A stretch of DNA of 64,000 nucleotides from Agrypnia vestita (Eukaryota; Arthropoda; Insecta; Trichoptera; Phryganeidae): positions 43,615 to 107,614 of the forward strand of contig JADDOH010001550.1 in NCBI GenBank assembly GCA_016648135.1. The letters are read 5' to 3'. The notes under the pieces were generated by a model. That model saw only the letters and a list, made by a program, of their open reading frames with translations. It did not search any database and was not told the DNA's origin. Position numbers and translations under genes: made by a program. Below, one piece after another: positions 62,801 to 64,000 of the stretch (positions are counted from its first letter, which is position 1; the number at the start of each line of letters is the position of its first letter).

Positions 62801-64000
62801 ATCATGAATGCAACTGTATATAATAATGTACAAATAAATAATATTTCTTATCGCCATGGCAAATTTAGTATTTTAAAAAAATGACATTAAGGGCCATTTG
62901 CATCAACTTAGTTTGTACATAGTAATCTTTCATGTAAACCATAGATTTTTGCATTTTTCCACCAATCAGACAACCCGTTTTGTAAAAATCTATGTTTTTT
63001 ACAAATGGGTACTACTATCCAACTTGATACAACTGGTGGTCCTTAGTGTACTGTAATATGATTCTCCATGATTCCGCACCCCGCATTCCTCTTTTCCCTC
63101 CACAACATCTTTGTGAGTATCTACTATTATGGTGTTCAAGAAATATCAAACTTTTAGTTTTTCTCCCTAAACAAATTAAGCATGGGAGGTGTCTTTTGGT
63201 GAAGATTTGTAGGGGATGCTATGAGTATCTCATGGATAAAGGAGGAGTACGACTACTTCAAAGATGGCTGCACATTAGTGGACAGAAAACCACGTCCTTA
63301 ACATGCCGAAACAACAAAAGGATTGAACAAGAGCAGACTTTGGTTATGCAAGATTATCATGTCACAGTTTGAGAACTTGCAAAGAGGTGGGGAAAAGCAT
63401 TGGATCGGTAAATTAAATTTTGAGTGAGTATTTAGGCTTGAAAAGAGTGTCAACAAAAATCCTTGCCAAAACTGCTAACGATGGACCAAAACAAACTCTC
63501 TTTTCTTTCTTCTGATCTGTTTAAAATTCTCATTCTTCACGTAAGATTCAGACTTTCTGGGCCAAACACAGTATGTGAATTAATTACCAAGGGAACTACT
63601 TTGAAGGAGATTAGAGTAAGTACTTGCCATACACTAAAAATCACAGGAAATAATAATAACGACTTGCCTTGTTTGACCACGCAACACATGCCGCGCGCTG
63701 GTTGTGGGTCACATTCTAATTATCTAAAGTTTTATCTCATGAACTTTAGGATAGATAGATGGACAGACGGACAAACAGACAGACCGACAATAAAATTATT
63801 ATGTTTGTTAATGTGTATAAATAAATGTTTCTGCCTACCAGAGGTTTGATATTTTTTTAACACACTAAGTATGTGAAATAATTTTTCAAAAATTTATAAC
63901 ATACCAATACTTCAGTGGCATCTATTTTATCAATAATACCATCATAAACAGTTGATAAAACAAAAGCAGCATAAACTTCATTCGGAAGTGTAGGCACATC
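53751..64000 (-). CDS. AOX: Aldehyde oxidase, 3' half (exons 9-16; gene C)
   Basis: Paralog of gene B in tandem, about 7.6 kb upstream of its start; exons 1-8 lie beyond the window. The eight visible exons keep the splice phases and almost exactly the lengths of gene B (497, 184, 199, 767 vs 770, 193, 114, 71 vs 74). GEPP, TQW and EMGQG are intact and no stop or frameshift is seen. Two normally stable Moco motifs differ: GGAYGGK reads GGGYGAK and WFRAPG reads WCRSPG. Introns hold Harbinger-like MITEs, a palindromic MITE, a tandem repeat and a decayed Penelope hammerhead. Expected function is aldehyde oxidation with altered substrate preference or reduced activity (inference). Confidence 0.9.
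54424..54537 (-). CDS. AOX: AOX gene C exon 15, catalytic GEPP motif
   Basis: 114 nt. Codes for [20 protein letters not shown] and on to NEWFPI. Nearly identical to gene B exon 15 apart from its first ~25 coding bases. Confidence 0.92.
55113..55305 (-). CDS. AOX: AOX gene C exon 14
   Basis: 193 nt. Codes for VEGAYVMGMGYWTTEKL and [16 protein letters not shown]; about 90% identical in protein to gene B exon 14. Confidence 0.92.
55728..56048. repeat. Palindromic MITE (gene C intron 13)
   Basis: ~60-bp arms: 'agtatcttcggtatagttga' with 'gtgtcctgatttt' against 'aaatcagaacactcaactat' with 'actgaagatatgtact'. Inner arms 'gaattggcactcaa'/'ttgagtgtcaattc'. No ORF. Confidence 0.6.
56166..56932 (-). 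CDS. AOX: AOX gene C exon 13, Moco domain core
   Basis: 767 nt, one codon shorter than gene B (MATQ-LDGYQ against [10 protein letters not shown]). Contains [24 protein letters not shown] and SGGSISSES. The ~100 nt next to the donor are almost identical to gene B. Confidence 0.92.
57222..57300. mobile_element. Harbinger-like MITE, half copy (gene C intron 12)
   Basis: Right half only: 'cgtaaaaatctatgctttta' to 'aaattgaaacaaccgggcc'. Confidence 0.55.
57301..58956. other. Large part of gene C intron 12, possible LTR/retroelement debris
   Basis: Includes CpG-rich patches (57780-57860, 58220-58400), an inverted repeat 'gtcctattttaa...ttaaaataggac' (58336-58364) and 'aagaaataaacttttgttgt' (poly(A)-like, about 58110). 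No RT or gag frame seen. Identity unknown. Confidence 0.35.
58957..59222 (+). repeat. ~65-bp tandem repeat, four units (gene C intron 12)
   Basis: Units begin at about 58959, 59024, 59089 and 59156, each with 'ctagcgccatctagtaa' (variants), 'cgcagatat', an A-run and 'tgtagcac.ttttaaaa'. Followed by 'ggatatatatc' palindromes (59205-59275). Confidence 0.75.
59762..59910. mobile_element. Harbinger-like MITE (gene C intron 12)
   Basis: Nearly identical to the 14.4-kb copy; ends ggcccggttgtttcaag and cttgaaacaaccggccc, flanked by TAA. Confidence 0.65.
59954..60104. mobile_element. Harbinger-like MITE, inverted neighbour (gene C intron 12)
   Basis: Same element as the preceding one in opposite orientation, only 43 bp away. 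Core 'ctccaccaatcagacgatcc'. Confidence 0.65.
60280..60478 (-). CDS. AOX: AOX gene C exon 12
   Basis: 199 nt. Codes for IGVDGNGKIQYLKN through TWYVQAN to NTWCRSPG. WFRAPG of gene B has become WCRSPG; the Arg is kept. Acceptor TTTCAG, donor GTACCA (a less usual donor). Confidence 0.9.
61093..61138 (-). ncRNA. Decayed Penelope hammerhead in gene C intron
   Basis: Minus strand: CCTGAAAGAGGGAG...TTCTCAAAACATGTAGAAT matches the 6.46-kb motif, including ACATGTAGA, but CTGATGA has become CTGAAAG and GAAA has become AAAA, so cleavage should be lost. Marks an old Penelope insertion between exons 11 and 12 of gene C. Confidence 0.5.
61272..61455 (-). CDS. AOX: AOX gene C exon 11, altered Moco loop GGGYGAK
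   Basis: 184 nt. Codes for [19 protein letters not shown]. The second Gly after the aromatic residue, nearly invariant in the family, is Ala here, and Ala before the Tyr is Gly. Otherwise intact. Confidence 0.92.
61510..61600 (+). repeat. Direct duplication of ~40 bp (gene C intron 10)
   Basis: 'aatttcacatcacaaacaac' + 'tt.t.tacaa' occurs at about 61515 and 61563. Confidence 0.6.
62065..62561 (-). CDS. AOX: AOX gene C exon 10
   Basis: 497 nt, ends in phase 2. Starts [20 protein letters not shown] and contains YGQPVAIIVAET and FSSTQWMDLTH. Same length and phase as gene B exon 10. Confidence 0.92.
62885..63045. mobile_element. Harbinger-like MITE, diverged copy (gene C intron 9)
   Basis: Between TTAAGGGCC and GGTCCTTAG; core 'ttccaccaatcagacaaccc' and 'gtaaaaatctatgtttttta'. 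Lies between gene C exons 9 and 10. Confidence 0.55.
63138..63420 (+). mobile_element. mariner 5' end remnant, copy 3 (gene C intron 9)
   Basis: 'aaatatcaaacttttagttt' + 'ttctccc', then 'tgggaggtgtcttttggtga' is a diverged version of the 18.5/38.2-kb mariner end. No transposase domain recognised afterwards. Confidence 0.45.
63905..64000 (-). CDS. AOX: AOX gene C exon 9 (partial, runs off window)
   Basis: Codes for [18 protein letters not shown] and on to KIDATEVL, equivalent to the end of gene B exon 9. Donor GTATGT. The 5' part lies outside the window. Confidence 0.9.

Noticed and set aside
1..64000. CRISPR arrays, bacterial operons, riboswitches
   Set aside because: Spliceosomal introns and eukaryotic transposons throughout; the tandem repeats found lack repeat-spacer architecture.

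Overview
The window is AT-rich insect nuclear DNA, most likely lepidopteran. The evidence is the intron-rich aldehyde-oxidase genes in tandem and a repeat load of Penelope, RTE/Jockey/CR1-type LINE ends, a tRNA-derived SINE, mariner, pogo-like, piggyBac and Harbinger-like elements. Two LINE ends also carry the 'ggcctatatccagcagtg' tail that I know from moth and butterfly genomes. The species cannot be named from the sequence.

The host-gene content is a tandem cluster of aldehyde oxidase (AOX, molybdo-flavoenzyme) genes, all on the minus strand. (1) Gene A: only its first coding exon is visible (13997-14039); the rest must lie left of the window, or the exon is an orphan. (2) Gene B (19443-46137): complete, 16 coding exons joined through consensus splice sites in one frame of 1,279 codons plus stop, with both [2Fe-2S] motifs, the FAD domain, the Moco domain and the catalytic GEPP glutamate. 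(3) Gene C (53751->64000): the last eight exons (9-16), matching gene B exon for exon in length and phase; its 5' half is beyond position 64000. Gene C has substitutions in usually invariant Moco-pocket motifs. The copies share near-identical patches that suggest gene conversion.

The rest is mobile DNA. From left to right: a palindromic repeat broken by a Penelope hammerhead fragment (0.5-1.2 kb); a decayed piggyBac with intact TTAA ends (3.5-5.55 kb); two Penelope-like elements arranged head to head as a ~1.3 kb inverted repeat, each 3' end carrying a hammerhead-ribozyme motif (6.4-9.8 kb); LINE tails and a 500-bp palindromic element (10-12 kb); the gene A/gene B spacer with nested hAT/Tc1-like/Harbinger-like MITEs and a GC-rich LTR-like block (14-18.7 kb); gene B, whose introns are filled with pogo-like MITEs, SINE/LINE tails, a zinc-finger-carrying pogo-like remnant and a mariner remnant; the gene B/gene C spacer (46-53.7 kb); and gene C introns with Harbinger-like MITEs, a 65-bp tandem repeat and another degenerate hammerhead.

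The most distinctive observations are the recurrent minimal hammerhead motifs (loci at about 0.9, 6.46, 9.76, 12.06 and, decayed, 61.1 kb), the fold-back Penelope pair, the 42-bp perfect palindrome followed by stacked GC-rich hairpins in intron 8 of gene B, and the altered Moco motifs of gene C. Exon borders were worked out by hand from splice signals and reading frame; repeat borders are approximate (about 5-20 bp).
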